Program-made: the position numbers and the translations under genes
Shown here: one piece after another, positions 45,133-56,956 of the stretch
How positions within the stretch are numbered: the stretch's first letter is position 1
Layout: each line of letters starts with the position of its first letter
Assembly: GCF_032884065.1 (NCBI RefSeq)
Contig: NC_088864.1
Span: forward strand, 21,752,994-21,816,993
Direction: 5' to 3'
DNA length: 64,000 bases
DNA from: Artemia franciscana
Lineage: Eukaryota; Arthropoda; Branchiopoda; Anostraca; Artemiidae
The notes under the pieces: generated by a model
The model's database searches: none
Told to the model about the DNA's origin: nothing
The model's input: the letters and a program-made list of their open reading frames with translations, nothing else

Positions 45133-46662
45133 CTGTAAGACATTAAGTAAATGATTACATTAATATTTTCGTCTGAAACCCAACATCTAAAATGACCTAA
45201 CGTGTTACAAGGAGCTGGAATACCGCTGGAGACCTATGGGGGCTAGAATTCTACTGTATGAATGAGCATGGAGGGGATTTATATTCACAATTTTTGTGCC
45301 ACAAATGGTGAGGGTATATCTGTAATATTTCACTACAAGGAAAAATCCGATGTCAACATTAATAGTAGTTGAGGATATTCTTGGGAATCAACTACCTGAT
45401 CTTTAATATTTACAGGCTTCAGTTTACGCTGGAGGACCTAATTACTAGTCCTCTCCCCTTTTTGCTTAGTGAATTATGCTTTCAGCATAATACTGGTTTT
45501 TTAAACGTACAAGCTGAATGTTTCGGGCACTTATAGTTCACCCATGAGTTCGTGCAGTGGGTATTGTAAAAATGATAGAAATAATGGAGGATAATGATGG
45601 AGCAATGATCACAAATCTATTATGAATGGAAAAACAGTGAAAGGGCAATAGAAAAATTATTCTTTCTTCAAGTTGACTACGAATCAGCAAATTTTTTCTT
45701 AGATAAAAAGATTCCAGGTTAACAAACCCTTTATATTTCTATGATGCCAGCAGACAAGGGAAATGGAATCCCCTCTCGTGAATTTACAACTAAATCGTGT
45801 CTTATTTTTTCTTTTGATGCATCTGTTGATAACTGATTTTTATTGTTTTGGTCACTATTGAACCGCCTCGCTCCTTACTCACAGTTCGTTATCACCAGCT
45901 GTTTGATCTTGCGCTAGCATAACAGTCACGTATTTTTGCTGGAAAAAGACATGCTTTTTTTAAAAGGGCTCCTTTTGAGCCCGTTTGGAAACAAAATGTA
46001 AAACGATGCCATTCATGTCAGGTTCCTCACGAGAATTATTTAAAAAAAATCATTCAACTTCATATAAATCTGCAACTGAAATAAGATGGGCTGCGCTAGA
46101 TCAGTATGTGGTGCGAATGGAACAACACGTTTTTGTGCTCGTAAACTTTTATTTGTGACACTGCTAAATTTTGTCCAATGAAATTTGGCTCACTTTTGGA
46201 ATTTACGAATAGGAGTGGCCCGTTCATACTTTTTAGGATGAGGGAAGGGTAAAAAACTTGAGCATTGGTCCCGCAAAGAGCAGTATTCGTTACTATCAAT
46301 TAGTTAGATGCCCCCCTTTTTATATGTATATAACAGCATTAAACTCAGATGGTGAAATGAGGCGTGGTCCGTAGTTTTCATTTTCACTTCCAGAAAATAC
46401 TCAGCACAAGTACCATTAAGGTCTCGATTCTTGTATGGCTTTCATTAAACTAGTCGCATAAAGTCTGTGACAAAAGATTGGTAACTTTAGTCATTTATTA
46501 TTGCTCTTAAATTCAAAACAGAGCTATTCAAGATTTTCTTTTAAAAAGGTATGTATTGCTTTTTTGTTTTTTTTTTCATTGCTTTGCCGTTCAGCCCTTA
46601 GTGTCTTCGGTGTCAAATTTTTTAGTACCACCATATATCAGTTTTCAATATAAAATTCTGGC
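45133..46662. other. Intergenic / GST1 5' region
   Basis: Expected to contain the GST1 5'UTR intron, untranslated first exon and promoter, but none can be fixed from sequence. It contains an inverse hairpin-head repeat at 45845-45910 ('ttggtcactattgaaccgcc'). Confidence 0.45.
45845..45910 (-). repeat. Hairpin-head repeat, inverse copy
   Basis: 'tcgctccttactcacagttc' and 'gttatcaccagctgtttgat': a diverged copy of the head family with the stem partly lost. Confidence 0.75.
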
Positions 46663-46918
46663 CTAAGGTCTTCCTTCAGACTTCCTGCTGTCTGTTGAAG
46701 CTGAGGAATCGTGTTTTGCAACATTCTTATCTAATAGGTTATCATATAGCGCTTTAAAAATTTCAAGACCAGATATGTAAAGCATGTTAGGGTTGGTTAA
46801 GGTGTTACAAGGTTTTAGCACCAACTCTTCGGCAATAACATGGACATAAAATTTTGTGAATTCTGATGATGTTAAATCTGAATAGTTTTCCGAGTTAAGT
46901 TTAGTAGGGTTTTTCGCA
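46663..46918 (-). CDS. Candidate exon B of an unknown gene (stop-containing)
   Basis: Minus-strand open frame of 84 codons ending in TAG at 46663-46665: 'AKNPTKLNSENYSDLTSSEF', 'TKFYVHVIAEELVLKPCNTL' ... 'LYISGLEIFKALYDNLLDKN', then a Ser/Asp/Lys-rich tail. It follows 'ttctaaccgcaggcag|T', with a branch-point-like ttctaac. With that acceptor the phase (one base) fits the donor of exon A at 47470. An AATAAA at 46494-46499 (minus) could serve as poly(A) signal. I do not recognise the family. No start codon lies in suitable context within it, which favours an internal or terminal exon. Confidence 0.4.
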
Positions 46919-46919
46919 C

Positions 46920-47104
46920 TGCCTGCGGTTAGAACACAAGGGACATTGAGAATCCATGTATAGAAGCCTGCCGCGTGCCATGCTGGGGCCCGGCGGCGGA
47001 CTCAGCACTGTTTGCGGTTAGAACACAAGGAACAATGAGAATCCATATATAGAAGCCTGCCGCGTTCCATGCTGGGTCCCGGCGGCTTCGCCGCCGGGAC
47101 CCAG
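46920..47104. repeat. ~97-bp tandem duplication ending in a GC-rich perfect hairpin
   Basis: 'tgcggttagaacacaaggga', 'gagaatccatgtatagaagc' and 'ctgccgcgtgccatgctggg' (46924-47010) are repeated at 47017-47085 with a few changes. The second copy ends at 47072-47104 in arms CTGGGTCCCGGCGGC and GCCGCCGGGACCCAG around TTC, a perfect 15-bp stem. The first copy has a degenerate version. It is strikingly GC-rich in an AT-rich setting and is followed by (TA)n. Confidence 0.9.
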
Positions 47105-47110
47105 TTATTA

Positions 47111-47119
<9 letters not shown>

Positions 47120-47159
<40 letters not shown>
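47120..47159. repeat. (TA)n microsatellite
   Basis: Perfect 40-bp TA run just after the GC-rich hairpin. Confidence 0.95.
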
Positions 47160-47164
<5 letters not shown>

Positions 47165-47469
47165 ACAAAAAATGATTAGTGGTGTAGTAACGCCCGAAAG
47201 AACAATTGAAGCGACAAGTACCCAAGGCTCACTTTACATTAAAAATATTATTTTCACAACAATTGGGCGACAATCTTTATGCCTCCTCCTTGACAGGTTG
47301 AATACTTTAAAGGATTTCACCTACAATGTATACAGGCTTTATTTTGCACACCGCTCACTTTAGAGCTATTGACAGACATAAAAAAGTAATCAGTTAAGAT
47401 AAACTACGATCTTTGAATTTTTTGTTAAGTTTTTCGAATTATAATTGAGGATATAGTTTTATATCTTAC

Positions 47470-47747
47470 CTAGTGCAAGTGGTAAGCTTCCATAACTCCC
47501 ACCATTCACTAATGTGAATGTAACCACGCGAGGCTATTACATGAACCGCGTTATTCTCTGGACAGAGTACTTCTAAAATCCTTGCCACGATAGGCAAGCG
47601 ACTGTTGCATAGAGATTCTATTAAGTCAGCGTGAATTGGTAAGCACATCCTGTTTTGTATCAAACTGGTGAATCGATTTGAACAGCCACACGCTAAAACA
47701 GGGTGGTGGACACCGGTCAAATGCAGAAAGGTCATGGTTAAAAAGGA
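47470..47747 (-). CDS. Candidate exon A of an unknown gene
   Basis: Open on the minus strand from an acceptor (tttttttgtag, exon start 47747) to a good donor (AG|gtaaga after 47470); 278 nt. With the ATG at 47733-47735 it encodes 88 residues: 'MTFLHLTGVHHPVLACGCSN', 'RFTSLIQNRMCLPIHADLIE', 'SLCNSRLPIVARILEVLCPE', 'NNAVHVIASRGYIHISEWWE' and a short end. It is Leu/Cys-rich without transmembrane-length segments. Joined to exon B it gives about 173 residues. The frame is also open from the acceptor to the ATG, so it may be an internal exon. No family is recognised; it could instead be an old retroposed fragment. Confidence 0.4.
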
Positions 47748-47759
47748 CTACAAAAAAAT

Positions 47760-50700
47760 ATATATAATACCACTGATGTCAAGTATATGCAGTGCTGTCT
47801 AATTATGTATGTTAGTGCGCTCTCATAAAAAAAAAAATGCGTTACCTAGGTCGTGACTCGGCTTTGTAGTCAAGGTTGAAAAACAGCAAAACTCGTACTC
47901 TCTATTAAACGTGGACTCTAGGTGACCGGGTAGTCTTAGGTCTGTACCCCCTCCCCAATATCTGTTTTTTTTTTAAGTTTGCCGTAATTTTTAGTTTATT
48001 CAATATGATTTATCGGTCCTCCAGCTTTAAATCACCCCTTACTCCATAACATAAATTCTGCATAAGAGCGATTTTAAATATAAATCTAGCAAATAAAAGT
48101 TTATTCTTCAATTCAGTACGACAAAAGGCATTCGTTGCATACGGCTAGGAAAGTACTATTTGATACTCTAAGAAATGTAATAATAACGCATAGAAAAAGG
48201 ATTATAATGTGTATAGGTTACTAGTTTGTAATATTTGTTATGAGACAAAAATTGTCCCTAATTTTTGTATTACCCATTTTAAATGTCAATATACATTCCT
48301 GGCAAGATTAGTAACCTATGTAATGAGATTTCCATGGAAAAATCCAATAAAAACAGCATGTTTTTTTAACTTATCGTTTGCATCAAAAGCTATTTTTTTT
48401 AATTAGAAGTTCTTACGTTCAACACAAGATACACTGCAAGATCAGAAGAAACTAATAAAATTCCTGTTCGGGAAGCTCTATATTTTTCTTATCTTCAACC
48501 TGATAGTGAAAGACAAAGGTCAGGTACTGATTTCCAGTAATCAGAACTGATGTAAATAAAATAGGTATTAACTGACACTTTTTCTAATACCCAGAATAAA
48601 AAAAGTAATGTATATTCATTTTGTCAAAATGTATGCTAGAATAATGGGGCGAATATAAGTTTCCCAATATGATTGGATTTTAAACCGGCCATCAGGTAAA
48701 CTCACCCCTAAAAATTCAGGCCGAGAATTTAATTCACACCTAATTCAACTTGGCTAAACACAATCATTTTGAGTTCAACCAATGCGAAGTTCAGTGTGGC
48801 TAAGCTCAACCTAAATAACTTAAATCCTGCAAAATTCAACCCTGAAACTTAGCCTAGAAAAACTTTACCAAACATAACTTTAATAACACAAATGTAACCC
48901 TGGTAAAAGTCAAACTATACAAAATTCAACACGTATGTTTCTTACCGCGGCAAAAAAGGTCTGGAAAGGAAGGACGCTCTATAGGGGGGGGGGGATGCTT
49001 TGAATCGGGCATTAATTGGAACTGAATAATGCTAAGATCGACATGCACAATGTTTAATACGGTAACGATGACGAACTAAATGCAGATACGAGACAACTCA
49101 GGTATGTTGAACATGGGAAATCTTGGGATTCCAGTCAATGTGTTCATTCCATGCTCCATATACAATTTTCTATGGCAGTACACACTGTTTTAATCAAATG
49201 ATACCATATATTTTCCCAAAAATTTATTTTCTACACTCGAATAGAACTGACACTATTCTTCTATTCGTGGCATTCCCAGTTCTTTGAAATGGACAAAAAA
49301 AAAGACTTGATTTTCTATGGCATGCAAAAAAGGTTCACTAGTAAAAAAGGTTTTGCAAGCAAAAGAATTACAAGCAAAAAAGGTTTTGTAAACAAAAGAT
49401 GTGATAAGATAACTATTAAGACGTTGCGATGGTATGGACTGTAAGGTCATATCACCATACAGTTCATAGGAAGTAAAGTCTTTTGCCAAATACACCTAAA
49501 TCGTATTCAGTCTAGAATTGACGAAATTTTGTGGGATGAATAACACGGCTTTCGACCAAACTGATCTTGTGCTGATCGAATATTCTGAGTAAGAATATTA
49601 GTCAAAGAATCGAATGAATACCAGACTGAAACATAAGTAACGTTTATTTAACCATTTTTTAGGCAAAACTATTAAAGCTATTAATTCAAATATCTATTGC
49701 TCGACTTCAATGAGTAGAAAGAGGTAAACATACAATCGGCCTATCAGTTTTCTACACATAAATGTAGGTTAAAAATGAAATAGGAGCCTTGAGGAACGAA
49801 CTAGCTGTGTATGCTGAGTCGCTTAAACAAAAATTAAAATATATGCAGACTTTTCGAGGGAGACGGTCAAAGACACAGGACGGATATATCAGTATTTTAG
49901 TAAGACAATCAAGAGAATTAGTTGTCTTTGGCTTGTCATATTGCATATTTCTTCTGTCAAAACAGTACACCATCTTAGTGAACTCCCAAGTGCCATAACT
50001 AAAAGCTATCGTACTGCCATGGCAGTCTGAAGCAAAGAATAAAAAAAGGAAACAAAAAAGAATCACCGATAATCAGAGTAATTTTTCAAGTATTGTTCCC
50101 CGAAGTCACAAAGCGTCTACTAGGACGGCTTTGACTACAAACTAAAAATAAAACTTCAGCATAAAACTCAAATCAAGACAAACATTAAAAAACTTTCCTA
50201 CAGAGTAATTAAATACATTGCACAGGTTTGTATAAAAAAAAAAACTAGTTATGGAGGAACATTGATAGGCCAAATATACCACCATTGCAATAGACTAGTA
50301 GTTTTCTTATGGGCTGCTTAAAAAGAGAAGTCAGAAAGAGAATAAATCACTGCGTCCCTATCATGGATGCAGTGGTAGTTGGAACCTTGCAAAGAGCGAA
50401 TCTCGGTCCATGGTAACCAAAGATTTAAAAAAAATGTTTTTAGAAAAAACTGTTTAGTGTTGATAAATTCTTATTCGAATCAGGTTCATGAATGCTAACT
50501 ATTACCTAGGTCAAAGTTCAAAGTAAATATGGAGCGTGAAAACAAATTTCCTCTATCTTCAACAAATAGCCGGAAACCTGTCAAAAATGGCGTCGGGTTG
50601 AAATGAAAAATATACCAGTGAAATTTTTATGATCGAAAACACATGATAAAAAAGCATCTCATAGTAGACGCAAGATATAAAAAATTTCATTTATTACTGT

Positions 50701-51119
50701 AGGGCCTGGTTCCACTAGGCAGTACCTGTGCACTCTTCACTAAAAGGTCCCCACTCCTAACCTTTACCTAAAATCTAATACAAAGATCAAAATAAAGTGT
50801 AAGACTAGAGGCCAGTAGCTCTTACCAAGTGCTTAAGAAGTTTGAGATTGAAGACAGATTTATTGAGGTCACGTGCATTAACTGTTATTTGAATTTTGTT
50901 TAAAATTCAGCGTCGTTTTGGCATCTAGCAGCCAGGTCCGCAAATAAGAAGGGGGCGCCCAAAGTTCAAGACACGTTATAATATTGTGGCCCAAGACTCC
51001 AAAGAAGGTAAATGACCAAAGAGACCTAAAGAACAGGATTGTTTTTGTTTCAAGAAAATTCAAGCCAAAAAGTAGCAAAATTTAAAGTATTGTAGCCAAA
51101 AACCCGCCACGCGGGTTGT
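47760..51119. other. Intergenic, no gene seen
   Basis: AT-rich. Contains a 'ttcaac/aaattcaacc' periodic stretch (48700-48940), short 'aaaaaaggttttg(c/t)aa' repetitions (49325-49400), and small ORFs on both strands at 49750-50070 and 50878-51078 without motifs. Confidence 0.45.
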
Positions 51120-52095
51120 TAATACTTATCCCGCGAAACTAGAATTTTTATGGCACAATTGGCAGAAAATAGCCCAGCCTGGAAACATGGCTCTTATGTA
51201 CGATAAGGCTGCATCCTCTCACCTGTGCTCTTCACGATCCTTATTGACTACATAATCCGGACATTTCACTTTGATAGAGGAATACAGTTGAATGAGAGCT
51301 ACACTATCTTCGATGGTGATTTTGTTGATTACATTGCACTCCTTTCTCATCTAAGGGAAGACTTACGGCAGAACATCTTAAAAACTTGTCAACACAGTCG
51401 GACGAGTGAATTGGCAATCAGTACAAAAAAAAAGTCATGCGCGACAACGTTAGTTCAATGCCAGGCTGGCCATTGATGGTCGGTTCTGATGAGCTAGAGG
51501 AGGTTGCAGAATTTAAGTGTCTTGGAAGCCTCATAAAATCTGATGGAAATCTGGAGGGCAAAATCAATACCTGCATTGTTTATACAGACAATACTTTTAC
51601 CAAACTACGTAAAGGCATGCCTGTTGAAACTCTAAATACTGAAAAGTCTGACTCATAAATAGCAAAGTCCTCTCTATACTTATAAATGATTGTTTTATAT
51701 GAACAAAACAGCTTGAAAAACAAATATAAGGTTACGAAAATAATTGCCTACTGCGCATTCTGGGCATCCGCTGGTCTGATAGGATTACAAACACTTTCAT
51801 ATGTAAAAAAACAAAGTAATCATAGGTGTCAAAATTCAAAGAAGTAGATGGCAGTATTTGGGCCATATGGTCCGTATGGGCGATTGCACGCTCCCTCATA
51901 ATGTTTGGTGTTGCGTTTCCCGACATTAGAAGGTACGAACGGTATGAAATGTCTCTTGACTGATGCCTAGAGAGGGACGCTACACTGATGGGTACATCTT
52001 CGCTTCACCTACGGCCACAAGCTCTTCAGAGGTGTTCGTAGAGAGGCACTGTTCTCACCTTATGCACCAACCGGCATGGGAGAAACTAAGTTTAA
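51120..52095 (+). pseudogene. RTE-type LINE reverse transcriptase fragment, decayed
   Basis: Plus-strand reading: 'VRKGC(I)LSP.LF..L.DYI'-like start (motif B; 51215-51260), 'RGIQLNESYTIFDGDFVDYI' and 'ALLSHLREDLRQNILKT' (motif C region; expected YADDIALLS, here FVDYIALLS, so the catalytic pair is lost). After a frame change from 51437 comes 'DELEEVAEFKCLGSLIKSDG' and 'NLEGKINTCIVYTDNTFTKL', the 'V..FKYLGS.I..DG..E.EI..RI' segment. Frameshifts, stops and the missing DD show it is dead. Confidence 0.8.
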
Positions 52096-52715
52096 GTCAT
52101 GTAATGGTTCGAACTTGAGTTATTCCACATAAGAAGCTTCATCACCACTGTACTATGACAACTAACTAGGGGTTACAAGTATATACCCAGTAATGCTTTC
52201 TTGGAAATTTCGACTATTTTTCATTAGAGATTAGTCTTAGATTACAAACTCAGCTTTTACCAACTTCGGTTGGTAGTCCTGTTTTTTATTTCTTATACTT
52301 TTATATACATTAGAAAAAATAGATGCCAAAATCTAGTGGTTCAGCATGGTGTCTGAACACTAGAGCCATCTTATCAATCCAAAGGGTAGGGTTTGTTTCG
52401 GACAATCGATAAAAAAGGGAAAGTATAAAATATTTTTATTCTTTGAAGAAAAGTGTGAAAAAAATTATCAAATGCGTATTCGATGATGAAGTCAGGACTA
52501 GAGTAAAACAATGGCTTAGAAAATTTTCGTTTCAAAAAATCATGTCTGGGTCAATCCCAGTCTCCCTATCTCTGTGCTTTCCATGCAAAAATGCTATACC
52601 CATGCCCTTTTTTAAATTGCTGAAAACTCTCTACACGTAACTAAAAATTAGTGTTCAGTCGATTCTGAAAGAAAATTCATATTATAAAAACAAGTGTTAT
52701 ATCATAATTTATCAT
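52096..52715. other. No feature seen
   Basis: AT-rich spacer between a LINE relic and the inverse ~420-bp array. Confidence 0.5.
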
Positions 52716-54500
52716 AGGCAGCGCGATAGCGCGTGCTCCCTAGGTAAAGAGTGATGTGGGCATAATGTATTTTTTTTTCGCTTCTTTTAGACGGGCACTT
52801 CGTGTCGAAGGAGTTGTCTTAGAAACTTCAAAAAGGGTTCACTCGACTGTAAATTTAAAGGGCTGGTGCTTTTTTTAATAGTCAAAAGTGATTGGAGGGC
52901 AACTAACCCCTCCCACGCCCGCCATGTCCCCAAACACATCCAATCAAAATTTTCAGATACCCATTTTGTTCAACGTAGATGAAAAGTGAAGAAGCTATGT
53001 ATTTGAGGCTGACAACCCTCCACAGCCCTCTGGATTGGTAATTAAAATTCTAGTACCCATTTCAAGATTCAGAGTGATCGGAGGGTGGATACCCCCCGCC
53101 ACACCTCGTACTTTCCCGCAATGCATCTTATAGAAATTTTTAGATGGACATTTGCTGTCGTAGAAACATCATAAAGAGCTCATTCGATTGGAAATTTAAA
53201 GGGCTAGTGCCCCTATTAATAGTCGAAAGTGATTGGAGGGCAACTAATACCCCCTCCTACAGCCACCATTTTCTCTAACACATCCAATAAAGATTATGAG
53301 ATAGCCCTTTTGTTTAGCTTAGTTAAAAGGTCTTTAAATTATTTCTTTTAGGATGGCTTCCCCCCAAGAGCCCTCAGGGCAAGGGAAGTAAGTTATGCCC
53401 TGGGGCATACAAGGTCATATAAAATTCGGAAGGGGCTCAATAGATTGGTAATCAGAAGTTCTAGTACCTCTTTAAAGATTTGAAGTGATCAGAGGGTGGA
53501 TACCCCCCTTCCCCCACACACACACCCCGAATTTTCCCGAAATGCATCTCATAAAAATTTTGAGATAGCCATTTGTTTTCGTAGAAAGTTCAAAAGGCCC
53601 ATTCGATTTGACATAGAAAGGGCGTGTTTTAATAGTCAATAATGACTGGAGGACAACAAGCCCCCCCCCCCCGGAAAAAACCCCATCAATTCCTTAAACA
53701 CATCTAATCAACACTTTGAGATAACTATTTTGTTCAGCTTGGTTGAACGGTCAGGAAATTATGTCTTTGAGGATGGTAACAAAGACAGGGGGGATGACCC
53801 CCCCCCCCCCTACGTCGCATTTTCCACGAATACATCCGATAAAAATTATGAAATAGCCATTTGTTCAAAAATAGTCGAAAGTTCATGTAATAAGGCCTTT
53901 GGAGTAAAGAGAATCCTCCAGAGTCTGGGAGTAAGGCTTGTAAGGTATGCCCCAGGGACATATAAGGTTTTTATGGAAGGGGTGGTCGTTAACTTTAAAA
54001 AAGACTCATTAGATTTGAGATGCATAGTTCTCGTTCCTTCTTAAGAGTTAAATATGATTAAGCCCAACAAGCCCCCCCCTTACATCCTCTTATCCTAAAA
54101 CGCATTCAATTGAAATAGTGAGATAGCCATCTTGTTACCAATCTAAAACTTATAACAATGTCTTTAGGGTGAACACGATCCTCCAAAGCCCATGGGTGAG
54201 GGCTGTAAGTTATGCTCGGAGCCTACAAGGTTTTTATAGAACTGGTAGTCGTATAAAGTTTGGATAGGATGGAGCTCATTTGATTGGAAGTCGGAAGTTT
54301 TAGTACCCTTTTAAGAGTCTAAAGTGAATGGAGGGCAATCAGCCCCTCCTTCAAAGGTTATCATTCCCAAAACATATCCGATCAAAATTTTAACAGAGCT
54401 ATTCTGTTCAGCATTGTTGAAAGGTCCAGTAATTATGTCTTTGGGGATATCAGCCTCCCCACAGTCCTCAGGACAAGGGCTGTAAGCTAGACAATTCGTT
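52716..54500 (-). repeat. Inverse array of the ~420-bp tandem unit with terminal hairpin
   Basis: The array starts with 'aggcagcgcgatagcgcg' and 'tgctccctaggtaaagag', the reverse complement of the hairpin end at 5840-5894. Then come about four diverged units: 'gtgattggagggcaactaa', 'cacatccaatcaaaattt', 'ttatgccctggggcatac' (near 53392), 'gtatgccccagggacatata' (near 53945) and 'gttatgctcggagcctacaa' (near 54210). C-runs mirror the G-runs of the forward array. Confidence 0.85.
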
Positions 54501-55162
54501 CATTGTTCACACATTGAGAAAGGTGTGCATGTTTGAACATTACTTTCAAAGAAGACGAAGGGTATTCAGGTAAGTCTTTCAGAGAATATCAAGGGGGTGT
54601 TAAACTAAATCAAAATATGTTATGTGCATACGGATTGGCAAAAGGATGCAGCACAGGAACAACTTGGTATATTAATTTGTAAAATTCAGGAAATTATAAG
54701 TGAAATGATCAAAAAGGCAATATTTGCATGCCACCAATACTACCACAATTACCATTACTACTACTCCATTTTAAAGTATTAAGGGGAATTTGGACTAAAT
54801 CAAAAGACGCTATGTGCACGCACATTGTCAAAACAGCGCATCTCAAGAATTGATTTAGGTATTAAGTTGGAACTTTCAGACAATGCTTAAAGCACCAAAA
54901 GGCAATATGTGCACACTACTGCTAATACTACTGTTACTGCTATATTTACTGCTACTAATCCTACTATTTCATCTATTGCAACTACTTGTAAGGCTGAGAT
55001 GAAAATTTCAAGAAGTATATGAACATACAGGTTATCAAAAGGACATATCAGCAGTGTCAAAGTAAAGGACACTGCCTGAAACTTCCAGGACTTGATGAGA
55101 GGGATGTTCTAGTGAGAAAAAGGCAATATGTTAATACTGCTGCTGCTGATAGCACTGCCGCT
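54501..55162. repeat. Trinucleotide-rich and degenerate repeat sequence
   Basis: Two stretches of ACT/ATT-type trinucleotides ('ctactgctaatactactgtt' near 54920 and 'accaatactaccacaattac' near 54735) within sequence resembling the 26.9-28.1 kb tandem family ('aaaaggcaatatgtgcacac'). Confidence 0.5.
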
Positions 55163-55560
55163 ATTCAATACTATCAAACAGTTCGTGGTAACGAACTGTA
55201 GTAAGGAGCGACCCGGCTCAATAGTAACCAAAACTCAAAAGGGTTTTCAAAAGGGCATATAAGCAATATCATAGGCAGCACCACTCTATAATAGACGGAA
55301 ATATTATTAAAACTTTTAAAGGAGCTAATTCGATTCAAAATTAAAAGTTCTGGTGCCCTTTTTAAGATTAAAAACAGATAGGAGGGCAAACAACCCTTTT
55401 CTCAAGCCCATTCATTTTCCAAACGCATCCAGTCAAAAGTTTGAGACAGCCATTTTGTTCAGCAAAGTAGAACGGTCCAGAAACTATGACTTTAGGCATG
55501 TCAACTCCCCACAATTATGTAAATGGTCTATTATGCTTCAAAACTAAATGCTGCTTTAAA
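55163..55560 (+). repeat. Dispersed element with hairpin head, copy with intact palindrome
   Basis: Begins 'atcaaacagttcgtggtaac' followed by 'gaactgtagtaaggagcgac'. ACAGTTCG and CGAACTGT form a perfect 8-bp stem around TGGTAA. After the head follows one unit of the ~420-bp family in inverse orientation ('gttctggtgccctttttaag', 'gagggcaaacaacccttttc', 'cacaattatg'). Confidence 0.85.
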
Positions 55561-55939
55561 ATAAACAAAGGCATTATGTTTATGATTGTCAATAAGACAC
55601 TTAAGCAACATTTTGAGGACGATAGGGGGTATTAAGTTGAAACTTTTGGGGATACTACTATTACTACTTCTGCTCTTACAATTTAAATAAATAAAAAGAG
55701 TGTAAGTGTATCCAGGTTGTCAAAGAGTATAGATAGAATCTTTTAGGAATGATATTAAGTTTTGTTTTTCAGGTCAACTTCAGTAGCTATAAAATTAAAT
55801 TAAAAAAACGCTGCTGTGTCAGGATTAAAAATTGTTGAAAAAGCTTCTCCAGCATACGAATATCAACCCAAACTTTACAGTCTTATGGAAAAAACTAGAA
55901 ATATATAAAATTTATTTTTTCCATGAAAAAGACCATGTC

Positions 55940-56550
55940 AATAAAAACGAACAGAAGTTAATTTAAAAAAAACTTTTTTCACAAAACAGGTCTTTCAAAA
56001 AAAAGTAAAGACGTCGATTAAGCCAAGAATAAGCAGAAGTAAAGTCAAATAATCTTCCAAGCGTAAAACTATCAGAAATCACTATCAATAAATAAAAGAA
56101 TTTCAAAACGAACCGAAATTACAGTAAATAGCTGAGTCAAACTCAAATCAAGCAAAAATAAATATAAGTAGAACTGATAACCCTCATGCCATCTCAAGAC
56201 CAGAAGATAATTTGTGCTTTTCTGAAAACAAAATACGCTTTAAATGTTTTTACTCTTCTTACTTTCATAAATAAAAATTACCAAAACTTTAAGGAATAAA
56301 TATTAATATATGTCAATTAAATTGACAATCCACGGTCATTCGTTTTTGGCTCTTTTCGAGTTTGACTCCGCTATTTACTGTAATTTCGGTTCGTTTTGAA
56401 ATTCATTTATTTATTGATAGTGATTTGTGATAGTTTTACACTTAGAAAATTATTTGACTTTATATCTGCTCATTCTTGGCTTAATGGAGCTCTTAACTTT
56501 TCTTTGAAAAACTTGTTTTGTGGAAAAAAGTTTTTTATATTAATCTATAA
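55940..56550. repeat. Large foldback element, arms ~210-250 bp
   Basis: Left arm 55975-56165 ('attaagccaagaataagcag', 'aaatcactatcaataaataa', 'aaaacgaaccgaaattacag', 'agctgagtcaaactcaaatc') is closely complementary to right arm 56350-56530 ('cgagtttgactccgctattt', 'actgtaatttcggttcgttt', 'atttattgatagtgatttgt', 'gctcattcttggcttaatgg'). The loop is about 180 bp. Single arms of this family are scattered through the window. Confidence 0.9.
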
Positions 56551-56569
56551 CAAGACAGTCTCTTTCAAT

Positions 56570-56956
56570 ACTAGTTCATAGAGTCTTGCCTACTCTGAAA
56601 CATGGATTGGTCTTTACTAGTTTGCGGTTCAAGGTTCCAACAAGTTCAAAACAAGATTCCAAAATTCTATGCCCTTACCCTCAGTACTTCATGGAGTTTG
56701 TTGGCTTTGGATACATATTTTTTAATATTTAACCTTCGTGATAATAATGCCTTCCTTGAAATTTTGAAGAGACATTATGCTTGACTGCGATTGGCCCTGG
56801 TGGCAAATAATGGCACCGGAGAGCCATATTTGCTCTCTAATTACTGTCGACTTCCAAAAAAGGTTCTATAATTCATGGTTTCAGTTTGAACGACACCCAA
56901 GAAGTTTATTTATCATTGAAATGCCACCACTTTGTATGCAAAAAGGAGAAATGTGA
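56570..56956. repeat. GST2 3' flank shared with GST1 3' flank
   Basis: Matches parts of 29100-29340 in order, as noted for GST1. AATAAA (minus) at 56905-56910 sits in the conserved 'gtttatttatcatt', about 50 nt after the GST2 stop. Confidence 0.65.
56905..56910 (-). promoter_or_regulatory. GST2 polyadenylation signal
   Basis: AATAAA on the minus strand, 47 nt after the stop at 56957, at the same distance as in GST1. Confidence 0.75.

Noticed and set aside
53730-54044. ORFs on both strands with Pro/Gly runs
   Set aside because: They are produced by C/G homopolymers within the ~420-bp repeat array.
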